Positions 52,272 to 60,057 of a stretch of 64,000 bases of DNA are shown here, piece by piece. The DNA is from Arthrobacter sp. zg-Y844. Its GTDB lineage: Bacteria; Actinomycetota; Actinomycetes; Actinomycetales; Micrococcaceae. The number at the start of each line of letters is the position of its first letter. Positions within the stretch are counted from its first letter, which is position 1. Below the pieces are notes generated by a model. It was given only the letters and a program-made list of their open reading frames with translations, made no database searches and was not told the DNA's origin. A program made the position numbers and the translations under genes. The stretch spans positions 186,001 to 250,000 of the forward strand of contig NZ_JANFLS010000004.1 in NCBI RefSeq assembly GCF_024385465.1. Direction: 5' to 3'.

Positions 52272-52818
52272 TCCTGAATCGTAATCGAATAATCCCGTAA
52301 AAAGATGCTGACTCGGTCCATAAATACTTAATCCAGGGGGAGTACGTGGGTAAAATACCTGTTTTTCTTTTGAGTGAAACAAGCTATGCCAAAAATGTCT
52401 CAGTAATGTCGTCCGGAGCGCTCGGTGCGTCCTGTCGAACATTCCTTCAGGGCATCGCGGGATCGGGCCGAGCGGCTGCGATTGCCCCGTCTTGCCGCGT
52501 ATTTTCCGGTACCTCCTTCCTTAATGATGGAGTTCAGCGCGAAAAAGGAGGCGGGCATCAAAACTTCGGGATTTGGTGCGAGCGGGCAGCCGGGGGATAT
52601 GCTCCGGAGCGGTTTATGCGGCCTGCAGTCCTTGATTCACCCGTTTATTGGCATTGTGCGGGGCCGGGGCTGAAATCTGGACGCCGGATGGTGCAGAATG
52701 CATTCCTGTCATTCGGTTTTAGCGCTATTCGCGGAATTCCCGAAACGGACGGATACTGCCGGGACGGGCAGCAGCGAAACGCGGGGTCCGCCTCTCCCGC
52801 TGACCAGGGGAGCGGCAA
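52272..52818. other. 547-bp AT-richer intergenic stretch
   Basis: This gap between the divergent SGNH and glycosyltransferase genes is noticeably richer in A and T than its surroundings, especially 52272-52420. It must hold the promoters for both genes, but no single pair of boxes is convincing. An open frame runs from GTG 52346 (behind GGGGGAG) to 52822, overlapping the glycosyltransferase start by 4 bases. Its codons are unlike the neighbours and I recognise no domain, so I do not call it a gene. Confidence 0.5.
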
Positions 52819-54114
52819 GTGAAGGCGAGGGAGCAGGGTGCTTCCGGTGGACTGCTCACCTCCGTGCCAAAGACCGCTGCCGTACCAACCGTGGGCTCTG
52901 CTGCTCAAGAGAACCGGCGGCGGGACCGTTCGGGTCCGGCCCCGGCCGTCCTGCAGATCGGCGGGCTCGCGGGCACGGCAGCCGGTGGCGTATGGGTAGT
53001 GGCCCAGATGCAAAGTGATGCCCTGGCCGGACTGGGGGTGAAAGTCGACCTGGTCGGTGGCTGGTTGGGCGTTCCGCCGGCTACGCACGTCGGCGCAGCT
53101 GCGCCGCAGGCTCCGTCCCTCCCGGCGGAGCAGGGGCAGCCAGCGGTGGTACCCCGCCTCTTCCGGATGCGTCGGCCCGCACCGGGAGCCGGACTGCGGG
53201 CTCCGGTCAGTCTGGCACTGCCGCGCTACGTACTCAGAGCCGCAGCAGGGGCCGGTGTCGCGCACGTGCACCTCTGCCGGGATTTCGTGACCTGCGCTTC
53301 GGTGTTCCTGCTTGGCCGGGCCAAGGTGCCGGTGGTGGCCCAGGCGCACGGGATGCTCCAGCCGTCGCGGCGCCCCCTGTTGCGGGCTTTCGACCTGCTG
53401 ATCACCCGCCGCATCCTGCGGATCCCGACTCTCTGGCTGACCCTCACCGAGGACGAGGAACGGGGGCTGGCTCAATTGGGAGTGGATCCCGCCCGTTTCC
53501 ACCGTGTCGTGAATGCGACGGCGGAACCGCGGCAAAGGTGGTCGGACCCGGACAAGGCCGTGTTCCTGTTCGCGGCCAGGCTGGCACCGCGCAAACAGCC
53601 CGGGGTCTTCGTGCAGGCTGCCATACAGGCCCTGGACGCGGGACTGGACGCCCGGTTCGTCATTGTCGGACCTGATCAGGGCGAAGCAGCGAAGGTGCGC
53701 GCCTTGATTGCTGCTTCCCGGCACGCGGACCGTTTCGAGTTCGTCGGAGAGCTGCCGGCGGCCGGCGTCCAGGCGCGGATGGCGGCGTGCACGGCCTACG
53801 TCCTGCCCGCGCTGTCCGAGCCATACCCCATGACGGTGCTTGAGGCGGCTGCGCTGGGCACACCGCTGATCCTCACTGTGCAGTGCGGACTGGCTCCCTT
53901 AATGGCCCGGAAGGACGCCGCCGTCGTGGTGGAACCTGATGTTTCCACCGTTCGGGACGCGATGCTTGAGCTGGCCCGAAACCCCGCTGCCCGTGTGCGG
54001 ATAGGTGGCAACGCGCGGCGAATTCACCGGGATAACTGGTCCACCCGCGCACTGGCCGAAGACCTGCTCACAACCTATCGCGGCGTAGCCGGGTCGGATG
54101 GAAGGCAGCTATGA
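52819..54114 (+). CDS. glycosyltransferase (GT-B, GT4-like)
   Basis: A 431-residue retaining-type glycosyltransferase. After about 45 disordered residues the GT-B N-terminal half begins (VLQIGGLAGTAAGGVWVV), followed by a substrate region with VVAQAHGMLQPSRRPLL. The C-terminal half starts at VFLFAARLAPRKQP and carries FVIVGPDQGEA, FVGELPAAGVQ, and the E-x7-E motif in EPYPMTVLE (Glu334 and Glu342). It probably adds a sugar to the lipid-linked repeat unit; donor and linkage are not predictable. GTG 52819 has AGGGGAGCGG upstream. Its stop overlaps the Wzy start by 4 bases. Confidence 0.9.
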   Translation: MKAREQGASGGLLTSVPKTAAVPTVGSAAQENRRRDRSGPAPAVLQIGGLAGTAAGGVWVVAQMQSDALAGLGVKVDLVGGWLGVPPATHVGAAAPQAPSLPAEQGQPAVVPRLFRMRRPAPGAGLRAPVSLALPRYVLRAAAGAGVAHVHLCRDFVTCASVFLLGRAKVPVVAQAHGMLQPSRRPLLRAFDLLITRRILRIPTLWLTLTEDEERGLAQLGVDPARFHRVVNATAEPRQRWSDPDKAVFLFAARLAPRKQPGVFVQAAIQALDAGLDARFVIVGPDQGEAAKVRALIAASRHADRFEFVGELPAAGVQARMAACTAYVLPALSEPYPMTVLEAAALGTPLILTVQCGLAPLMARKDAAVVVEPDVSTVRDAMLELARNPAARVRIGGNARRIHRDNWSTRALAEDLLTTYRGVAGSDGRQL

Positions 54115-55547
54115 CAACCCTGTTGCCCGCCGGTACCGAGATCGAGAAGCGCTCGAGCGCCCGGTCCGCCGCCGCCATGGTGGCGTTCCTCGCCTTTGGC
54201 GTCGTGCTCCCACTGCTGGTCCGCGGCGCCAGCGCCGTTTTTTACACCGACACGGATTTCCTGATCCGCTACGCTGTCGTGCTCTACGCCGCAGTGAAAC
54301 TTTCCCTCGTGCTTAGCCAACGGGCCATCCGCCCCGTCTCCGGTGTGTTCTGGATCTTCGTCTATACCTGTATGGGGGTGGCACCGCTCGCGCAGTTGAC
54401 CACTGGGCGGTCCACAGCCCTCGCGATCCAAGTGGACGACCAGATGCTGACGGGGGCCAGCCTGCTTACCCTTCTGGGATGCGTCTGTTTCGACATCGCA
54501 TACCACTCACGGCTGCGCCGGCCGCAGGCAGATAAGCCCCGGATGCGTGTGCACAGGCTGCGCGGCATAAGGGTCCTGCGCATGTTTTCCATTGGTGCGC
54601 TGGCTGCGGGACTGATTTATATCGTCCAGGTGGGAGGTATGGCCGTCTTTTTCCTCAGCAGGCAGGAGGCCGGCGCGGCACTTGATGCGATCAACCCGGA
54701 CAGCGGCCAGGCCTTGCGGGCGATCATCTCCGGCGCAGGGTCGGTGGCCAACCTCTGCGCGCTTATCTTCTACATTCACGTGGTCCGTACCCGGGAGCAT
54801 GCGCTGGTAATCCTGGACGTCATCCTCATGGTGGCGCTGGTGCTGATGAACGTCGTCGTGAACAACCCGATCTCCAATTCACGCTACTGGGTCCTGGCTG
54901 TACTGTTCGGGCTGGTCCTCCCGCTGATCCGGGGACGCAAGGCGCTGTTCAACCTTGCCATCCTGGGCGGAACACTTGCCTCGATCTTCGTTTTCCCGCT
55001 GTCGGACATCACCCGCCGGGCCGCCGGTACGCAGGCTCCGCTGCAGGTCGATTCGGTGTGGACCATGATCGCCACGAAGGATTACGACCAGTTCACCATG
55101 CTGGCCAACACCCTCGGCTATACCGCTGACCACGGACTGTCCTGGGGTATGCAGGCGCTGGGGCCGCTGCTTTTCTGGGTGCCGCGGGTGGGCTGGCCGG
55201 ATAAGCCGTACGACACCGGTGTTGAGGTTGGCATCTGGATGAACAACTCAAATCTCAACCTGTCGGCGCCGCTATGGGCGGAGGCCTGGATCAACTTCGG
55301 ACTGCTCGGCGTGGTGCTGGCCTTCGCCGGCCTCGGCGTCTTGGCCCGCCGCCTGGACACGGCGTACCGGGCAGACGTTTTGGGAATGGGATCCGTCGGG
55401 TATCTGGGTATCTCGATCTTTGCGGGCTACCTCTTCATCCTGATGCGCGGATCGCTGCTTCAGTCCATGGGCCGGCTGATGATCCTGGCGGTTTCCATCC
55501 TCATCCTGACCACCGTGGCCAACGGCCGCGAAAGGAGCACACCATGA
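54111..55547 (+). CDS. O-antigen/exopolysaccharide polymerase (Wzy-like)
   Basis: A 478-residue integral membrane protein with about ten to eleven hydrophobic helices and a large extracytoplasmic loop (about residues 305-395), the usual Wzy/oligosaccharide repeat-unit polymerase topology. In the loop, YDQFTMLANTLGYTADHGLS and GPLLFWVPRVGWPDKPYDTG resemble the conserved PRxxWP-type segment of such polymerases. It would join undecaprenol-linked repeat units on the outer side of the membrane. Assignment rests on topology, that segment and location between a glycosyltransferase and a flippase. It overlaps both neighbours by 4 bases, so the four genes from 52819 to 57579 form one tight operon. Confidence 0.85.
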   Translation: MTTLLPAGTEIEKRSSARSAAAMVAFLAFGVVLPLLVRGASAVFYTDTDFLIRYAVVLYAAVKLSLVLSQRAIRPVSGVFWIFVYTCMGVAPLAQLTTGRSTALAIQVDDQMLTGASLLTLLGCVCFDIAYHSRLRRPQADKPRMRVHRLRGIRVLRMFSIGALAAGLIYIVQVGGMAVFFLSRQEAGAALDAINPDSGQALRAIISGAGSVANLCALIFYIHVVRTREHALVILDVILMVALVLMNVVVNNPISNSRYWVLAVLFGLVLPLIRGRKALFNLAILGGTLASIFVFPLSDITRRAAGTQAPLQVDSVWTMIATKDYDQFTMLANTLGYTADHGLSWGMQALGPLLFWVPRVGWPDKPYDTGVEVGIWMNNSNLNLSAPLWAEAWINFGLLGVVLAFAGLGVLARRLDTAYRADVLGMGSVGYLGISIFAGYLFILMRGSLLQSMGRLMILAVSILILTTVANGRERSTP

Positions 55548-56344
55548 GCGGGCCCCTGCCCCTGCCCCAGGCACCGGACCGCCCGGGATTCCGTGCCTCC
55601 TTTGACCAGCTGAGACAGGCGCAGAAAACCCGCAAGGGCGCCCCGTTGTATCTGCTCTACGTGAACCGGCCGGCCGGCCGCGCCGTCGCAGCGGCCCTTC
55701 GGGGAACCCGGATCGCCCCCAATCATGTGACCTGGGCCGGAGCGGTCCTGACCTACGGGTCGTTGGTCTGGCTGGCGCTCTGGGCGCAGCCCGAGCCGGC
55801 GGCAGCACTGGCGGGCGTGCTGCTCGCTGCCGGGTATGTCCTTGATTCCGCGGACGGGCAGCTGGCCCGGCTGCAGGGCAGCAGCACGGCCTACGGGGAG
55901 TGGCTGGACCACCTGCTGGACAACGGCCGGATAACGGTAATGCATGTGGCTGCTTTCTGCTTTCTCGCGCGGACAACGGATTACGACGTCGTGCTGCTGG
56001 CTCTCGCCTGCGGTGTTTTCCTGCTGGCCAGCTCTGTGATTTTCTTCGGGGGAATGCTCTTCGACCAGCTGGCCAGGAACGCCCGGACGGATCGCGGCCC
56101 GGGTCACGGGCCCGATGGGTGTTCCGGACAGGTCGCCGGCGCGAATCCGAATGCCGACCGGCGCCTGTTCGTCCGTTCCGTGGTGATGCTCCCCGCGGAT
56201 TATGGAATTACCTGCCTGGCTTTCCTGGCGCTGCCCGCGCCTTCGGTCTTCCTCACCGTTTACCTCATCCTGGCCGCCGCACACGTTGTGCTCGGTGCCG
56301 CGTTCGTACGGCACTGGCGGTCCAAGCTCCTCCGGCTGCGCTGA
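55544..56344 (+). CDS. CDP-alcohol phosphatidyltransferase family protein
   Basis: A 266-residue membrane enzyme with the complete CDP-alcohol phosphotransferase signature D-x2-DG-x2-AR-x8-G-x3-D-x3-D, spanning DSADGQLARLQG and GEWLDHLLD (about residues 101-126). All acidic metal ligands are intact. Five to six helices follow, with a hydrophilic insertion near 185-205. The family transfers a phosphoalcohol from a CDP-alcohol to a second alcohol. Its place inside a polysaccharide operon suggests the acceptor is a glycan or a lipid-linked intermediate rather than a phospholipid. It overlaps wzy by 4 bases and wzx by 1. Confidence 0.9.
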   Translation: MSGPLPLPQAPDRPGFRASFDQLRQAQKTRKGAPLYLLYVNRPAGRAVAAALRGTRIAPNHVTWAGAVLTYGSLVWLALWAQPEPAAALAGVLLAAGYVLDSADGQLARLQGSSTAYGEWLDHLLDNGRITVMHVAAFCFLARTTDYDVVLLALACGVFLLASSVIFFGGMLFDQLARNARTDRGPGHGPDGCSGQVAGANPNADRRLFVRSVVMLPADYGITCLAFLALPAPSVFLTVYLILAAAHVVLGAAFVRHWRSKLLRLR

Positions 56345-57579
56345 TGGGAGCAATGCGCCGCTTTGCCACCTTCGCCGACCAGGGTGTCTCGAGTGTGTCC
56401 AATTTCGTGGCCGTTGCCGTGGCGGCGAACGTGGCAGGCACCGGCGAGTTCGGCCAGTTTTCGCTCGCGTATGCCGGGTTGCTGCTGTTCCTCGGAGCGC
56501 AGCGCGCATTCGTGGGTGAAACTCTGCTGGTGCGCTACTCGCGCACCGGTGCCCTCAACGCACAGGTCATCGCCGCCAGCCTGGGCGGATCGGTACTCGT
56601 GGCCGTACCGGCGGCGCTGTTCCTGCTGGGAGTTGCTGCCCTCGCAGAAGGGCAGGACGCACTCCTGTGGATGGTCATGGCGCTGGCAGCACCGTTTATC
56701 CTGCTGCAGGACAGCCTTCGGTACCTCTTCATCTGTCAGGGACTGCCGGCACGGGCGCTGGCCATAGACGGGCTCTGGGCAGGCCTGTCCATTCCTGCCA
56801 TGCTGCTGGCGGCGAACGCTGGCTGGTCCCTGGCTCCGGTGCTCTTATGGTGGATCGCGGGGGCGTTCGCAGCGTTGGTCGTTGGCCTGATACTTGTCCG
56901 AAGTGTGCCGGCTGTGATGGCCGGAGCACGCTGGCTGCGGCTGAACCGGGACTGTGCATTCCGTTATCTCGCAGAGTTCGCTGCCCTCAACGCCTCGAGC
57001 TTCGCGGTGCTGTATCTGCTGGTCTTTCCATTGGGGGCCGCCGGTGTCGGGGCACTGCGTGCGGCGCAGTTGCTGTTTTCGCCGCTGAACACGGTTTTCG
57101 GTGCAGTGAAGACGGCGATCATTCCGGAACTGGTGCGCTCGCGGGGGACGGCAGTGTTCCGGCGGCGGCTGCTGGAAGCCTCGGCGGTGGTGTGTGGACT
57201 CGCTGTGGCCTGGGGTGCTGCCGTACTGCTTCTGCCCGATGCTGCCGGGGAATTCGTATTGGGCGATACCTGGTCCAACGCCACGGAGCTGCGCTGGCCG
57301 TATGCCATGCACTACCTGGCCATGGTCCCTTACACGGTCATGCTGGCCTATTTCCGGGCCTCCGAGGCCAACCGGCTTTCCACCCTTATGCGTGCAGTCC
57401 TTGCCGGCCTAACCCTGGTACTGCCGCTCTGTTTCGCCCTGACGGGATCCGTGGTGGCCGCAGCGTGGGGCTTTGCAGGTGCCGTCGCCCTGGCCTCGGC
57501 CTGCGGCTTGCTCAGTCTGGCCGTCAGGCGCCGCAGCGGAGCTGAGGCAGCGATGACGCAGGAGGTCTCCAGCCGGTAG
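56344..57579 (+). CDS. polysaccharide flippase (Wzx/MATE-like)
   Basis: A 411-residue membrane protein with about twelve hydrophobic helices and the loose pattern of oligosaccharide flippases. The N-terminal FADQGVSSVSNFVAVAVAAN matches the starting helix of Wzx-like proteins, where an Asp/Gln-Gly-Ser pattern recurs. A middle segment, FRYLAEFAALNASSFAVLYL, resembles the repeated half. It would move the undecaprenol-linked repeat unit to the outer face before Wzy polymerisation. ATG 56344 shares a base with the previous stop (TGATG). It is the last gene of the operon and ends before a very large hairpin. Confidence 0.84.
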   Translation: MGAMRRFATFADQGVSSVSNFVAVAVAANVAGTGEFGQFSLAYAGLLLFLGAQRAFVGETLLVRYSRTGALNAQVIAASLGGSVLVAVPAALFLLGVAALAEGQDALLWMVMALAAPFILLQDSLRYLFICQGLPARALAIDGLWAGLSIPAMLLAANAGWSLAPVLLWWIAGAFAALVVGLILVRSVPAVMAGARWLRLNRDCAFRYLAEFAALNASSFAVLYLLVFPLGAAGVGALRAAQLLFSPLNTVFGAVKTAIIPELVRSRGTAVFRRRLLEASAVVCGLAVAWGAAVLLLPDAAGEFVLGDTWSNATELRWPYAMHYLAMVPYTVMLAYFRASEANRLSTLMRAVLAGLTLVLPLCFALTGSVVAAAWGFAGAVALASACGLLSLAVRRRSGAEAAMTQEVSSR

Positions 57580-57650
57580 ACGCGGGAGCCGCTGTCCGAA
57601 CAGCCGGGCTGCACGGGCAGAAGGTACCGGTGCCCCATCAGGGGAGGAAT

Positions 57651-57705
57651 GCAGGCAAAGGCCCGGCACCTGACCAGGGTGATCAGGTGCCGGGCCTTTG
57701 CCTGC
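57651..57705. terminator. large palindromic terminator between wzx and the converging Wzz/kinase gene
   Basis: Perfect 23-base arms (57651-57673 and 57683-57705) around a 9-base loop. It lies between convergent transcription units, so it likely stops both. There is no separate T run, but the long GC-rich stem is very stable. Confidence 0.8.
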
Positions 57706-57750
57706 CGCATGACACAGTGCGGTCCGTCGGGTCCGCAGGGGGACTGGGAA

Positions 57751-59223
57751 TCAGCTCTTTACAGGGTGCTTCCGGCGGGCGCTGCGGCCCTCACCGCCGT
57801 GCACGATGGCAGCCTCAGCTTCGGCGATCGGCGACGACGGCTGGCCGCTCTGCTCCCCGTCCAGCGGGGACGCCGGAACGGCTCCGTAGCCGGCGAGGTA
57901 CGCCGAGTTCGCATCCGGGCCCTTCCGCGGTATGCGGTTCAGGACGACCCCGATGACATTGGCTTTCACCAGGTTCAGCTGTTCAACTGCCTTGGACAGA
58001 TTGTGCTGGCTGACCTTTGTCGCACCGACCACCAGCAGCAGGCTGTCCGTGTACCGGGTCAGAATAGTGGCGTCGGCGACCGGCAACACCGGCGGGGCAT
58101 CAAAGATCACGACGTCGTATGCCTCCTCCATTTCCCCGATCAGCTTCTGCATGGTGGATGAACCCAGCAGTTCCGTGGGGTTTGGCGGCAACGGACCCGA
58201 GGTCAGGACGGACAAGCCGCCGTTGCCCCAGTGCTGCGCCGCATCGGAGAGGTTGGTACGCCCGATCAATACCGTGGTCAGTCCCACGGTTTGCTCCAAA
58301 CCGGTGGCAGCGGCCACCGAAGGGAGGCGCAGGTCAGCGTCGACCAGCAGGACGCTGCGGCCGCTTTGCGCGATGCTCAGCGCCAGGTTCAGGGCTACTG
58401 TGCTTTTGCCTTCTCCGGCCTGGGACGACGTGACTACTACGGATTGCATCTCATGTCCGACGGCGGCGAACTCCAAGTTGGTCCGCAGCTGGCGGAACGC
58501 ATCGCTGCCCGAGCCGCCGAGCACGAACGGTGCGGAGGAGACCCCGGGGGTCGCCGATTCAGTGATACCGCCCAGCAGCGCCAGCGAGGTGGACCTGCGC
58601 AGATCTGCTTCCGTCCGGACATGCCGGTCCAGGACGTTCCTCAGGATGGCTACCACCAGCCCGGCGGCCAGGCCGTAAAGCAGGCCGAGCAGCAGATTCA
58701 GGGAAGTCTTGGGGCTGGACGGGCTGGCCGGTGCCTGCGCAGTGTCCACTGAGGACAGCCGGACCGGCGAGGGCAGTCCGTTGGTGGGACGCTCCAGGTC
58801 TGCCACGGACACAATCAGGCTTGAGACAACGCCGTTGGCAATTTCCGCGGCACGCTCAGGAGAGGAGTCGACGGCTTCGATCTCAATGATCACCGTGTTG
58901 CGGGAGGTCGAGGCTTTGACGTTCTTCGCCAGCTCCGGCGCGGTGGTGTCGAGGCCGAGCTTTTCAATCACCGGGTCCAGGACCTGCGGCTTCCTGACCA
59001 GGTCGACGTAGGACTGCACCCGGGCCAGCGCGAAAACACTGCCCTGCTGTAGTTCGGCCGATGACTCCACGTTTTGGGTCGAGACAAAAATACTGCTGTT
59101 TGCGGTGTAATCCTTCGGCATGATGACAGACACCACGCCGGCCGTGATCAGGCCAATAAGAGCGAATGAAACAATAAGCATCCAATTTCGTCGCAGGACG
59201 AGAATCTGTTCGCGCATATCCAT
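57751..59223 (-). CDS. Wzz/BY-kinase-type polysaccharide chain-length ATPase
   Basis: A 490-residue protein joining a Wzz-like membrane domain to a tyrosine-autokinase-type ATPase. Helix 1 is at about 15-36, the periplasmic-type domain at 37-170, and helix 2 near 172-195, followed by NVLDRHVRTEADL. The ATPase has DAFRQLRTNLEF, Walker A SSQAGEGKST (near 268), Walker A' LLVDADLR and Walker B VVIFDAPP. Such proteins control chain length and export in Wzy-dependent systems. The C-terminal tail has only two Tyr (in AYLAGYG) instead of the usual Tyr cluster, so autophosphorylation may be reduced. ATG 59223 has AAGGGAAGGGG upstream. It is the last gene of a three-gene minus-strand unit. Confidence 0.9.
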   Translation of the reverse strand: MDMREQILVLRRNWMLIVSFALIGLITAGVVSVIMPKDYTANSSIFVSTQNVESSAELQQGSVFALARVQSYVDLVRKPQVLDPVIEKLGLDTTAPELAKNVKASTSRNTVIIEIEAVDSSPERAAEIANGVVSSLIVSVADLERPTNGLPSPVRLSSVDTAQAPASPSSPKTSLNLLLGLLYGLAAGLVVAILRNVLDRHVRTEADLRRSTSLALLGGITESATPGVSSAPFVLGGSGSDAFRQLRTNLEFAAVGHEMQSVVVTSSQAGEGKSTVALNLALSIAQSGRSVLLVDADLRLPSVAAATGLEQTVGLTTVLIGRTNLSDAAQHWGNGGLSVLTSGPLPPNPTELLGSSTMQKLIGEMEEAYDVVIFDAPPVLPVADATILTRYTDSLLLVVGATKVSQHNLSKAVEQLNLVKANVIGVVLNRIPRKGPDANSAYLAGYGAVPASPLDGEQSGQPSSPIAEAEAAIVHGGEGRSARRKHPVKS

Positions 59224-59285
59224 TGGTTACCCCTTCCCTTGGATAAGATGGCTGGTTGGTTGCGGTGCTTGGTGGATCCGGCGCC

Positions 59286-60008
59286 TCATGAGCGGAACCA
59301 GGAGTGGCACTGGCTGGAATCCACCCGTGCGGCATCTGCCCCGATAGTGACCGGTGCGGAGCCGTCGTAGTTTCCGATCAGCGCGCCGGACCCGGTATAG
59401 ATCGAGATGCTGCATCCGTCGATGCCTGTGTAGGCACGGTAGGTGCCGGGAGCGATGGAGGGTTCTTCTGCGTGGGGTGCGGGCTCGCCCACAATGAAAA
59501 CCCCGTCCGGGAATCCGAGTGCGGATGCCTCGAGCTCCGGCAGCAGGTCCGCGCACAGAGCATTGATCGCGTCGGCCATCTCGGTCGAGGGATTCGTAAT
59601 CAGCTCGCTGACCACGGCCTCGGGATCGGATGCCTTTGCGCTCAACAGAACGTCGCATCGTTCCTGGCCGACCTGCAGTACGGCGTTAGGATCAACGCCC
59701 TCGGGCACCTTGCCCTCGAGGAAGACCTTCTCGGCGTCGTTGAAGGTGGGCTCCGGTGCCGGCTGCGGGGACTGGTCGCCGGTGGGCTGTTCCTCCGCGT
59801 CAGGAGCGCCGGACGGGGATTCGGCGGCGGTGCTGCCGCCGCCGGACGGGGAAGGGGGTGCGGAGGGGATGGAGCTGGCCGTAGCCTTCGGGTTTCCCTG
59901 CCCGGGATCGGAGGAACTGCAGGCTGTGGCCGTCCCCAGCAACGGAACCAACAGCCCGGCGGCGAGCAGACGTGCCGCCACGGGTTGTTTACTGAGACCT
60001 GTTTTCAT
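59286..60008 (-). CDS. putative secreted lipoprotein of unknown function
   Basis: A 240-residue protein with a signal peptide (MKTGLSKQPV, then a Leu/Ala-rich core) ending in TATAC, where Cys30 is a possible lipid-modified residue; the lipobox is not ideal, having Ala instead of Leu at -3. A Ser/Pro/Gly-rich linker (about 31-85) precedes a folded region with three more Cys, including KxxxCDVLLSAK-like RCDVLLSAK, NALCADLL and DGCSISIYTG, which could form disulphides. I recognise no family. It lies between the 1022-aa secreted protein and the Wzz/kinase gene on the same strand, hinting at a surface role with the polysaccharide. Confidence 0.72.
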   Translation of the reverse strand: MKTGLSKQPVAARLLAAGLLVPLLGTATACSSSDPGQGNPKATASSIPSAPPSPSGGGSTAAESPSGAPDAEEQPTGDQSPQPAPEPTFNDAEKVFLEGKVPEGVDPNAVLQVGQERCDVLLSAKASDPEAVVSELITNPSTEMADAINALCADLLPELEASALGFPDGVFIVGEPAPHAEEPSIAPGTYRAYTGIDGCSISIYTGSGALIGNYDGSAPVTIGADAARVDSSQCHSWFRS

Positions 60009-60057
60009 GCGATGCGCTTTCTCTTCAAGGCGGAACGTGTGCCCCGCCGGCCGGATG

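Noticed and set aside
55274-55543. Extended N terminus (to 55274) for the CDP-alcohol transferase
   Set aside because: It lies wholly inside wzy in another frame; ATG 55544 has AAAGGAG upstream and a 4-base overlap typical of this operon.
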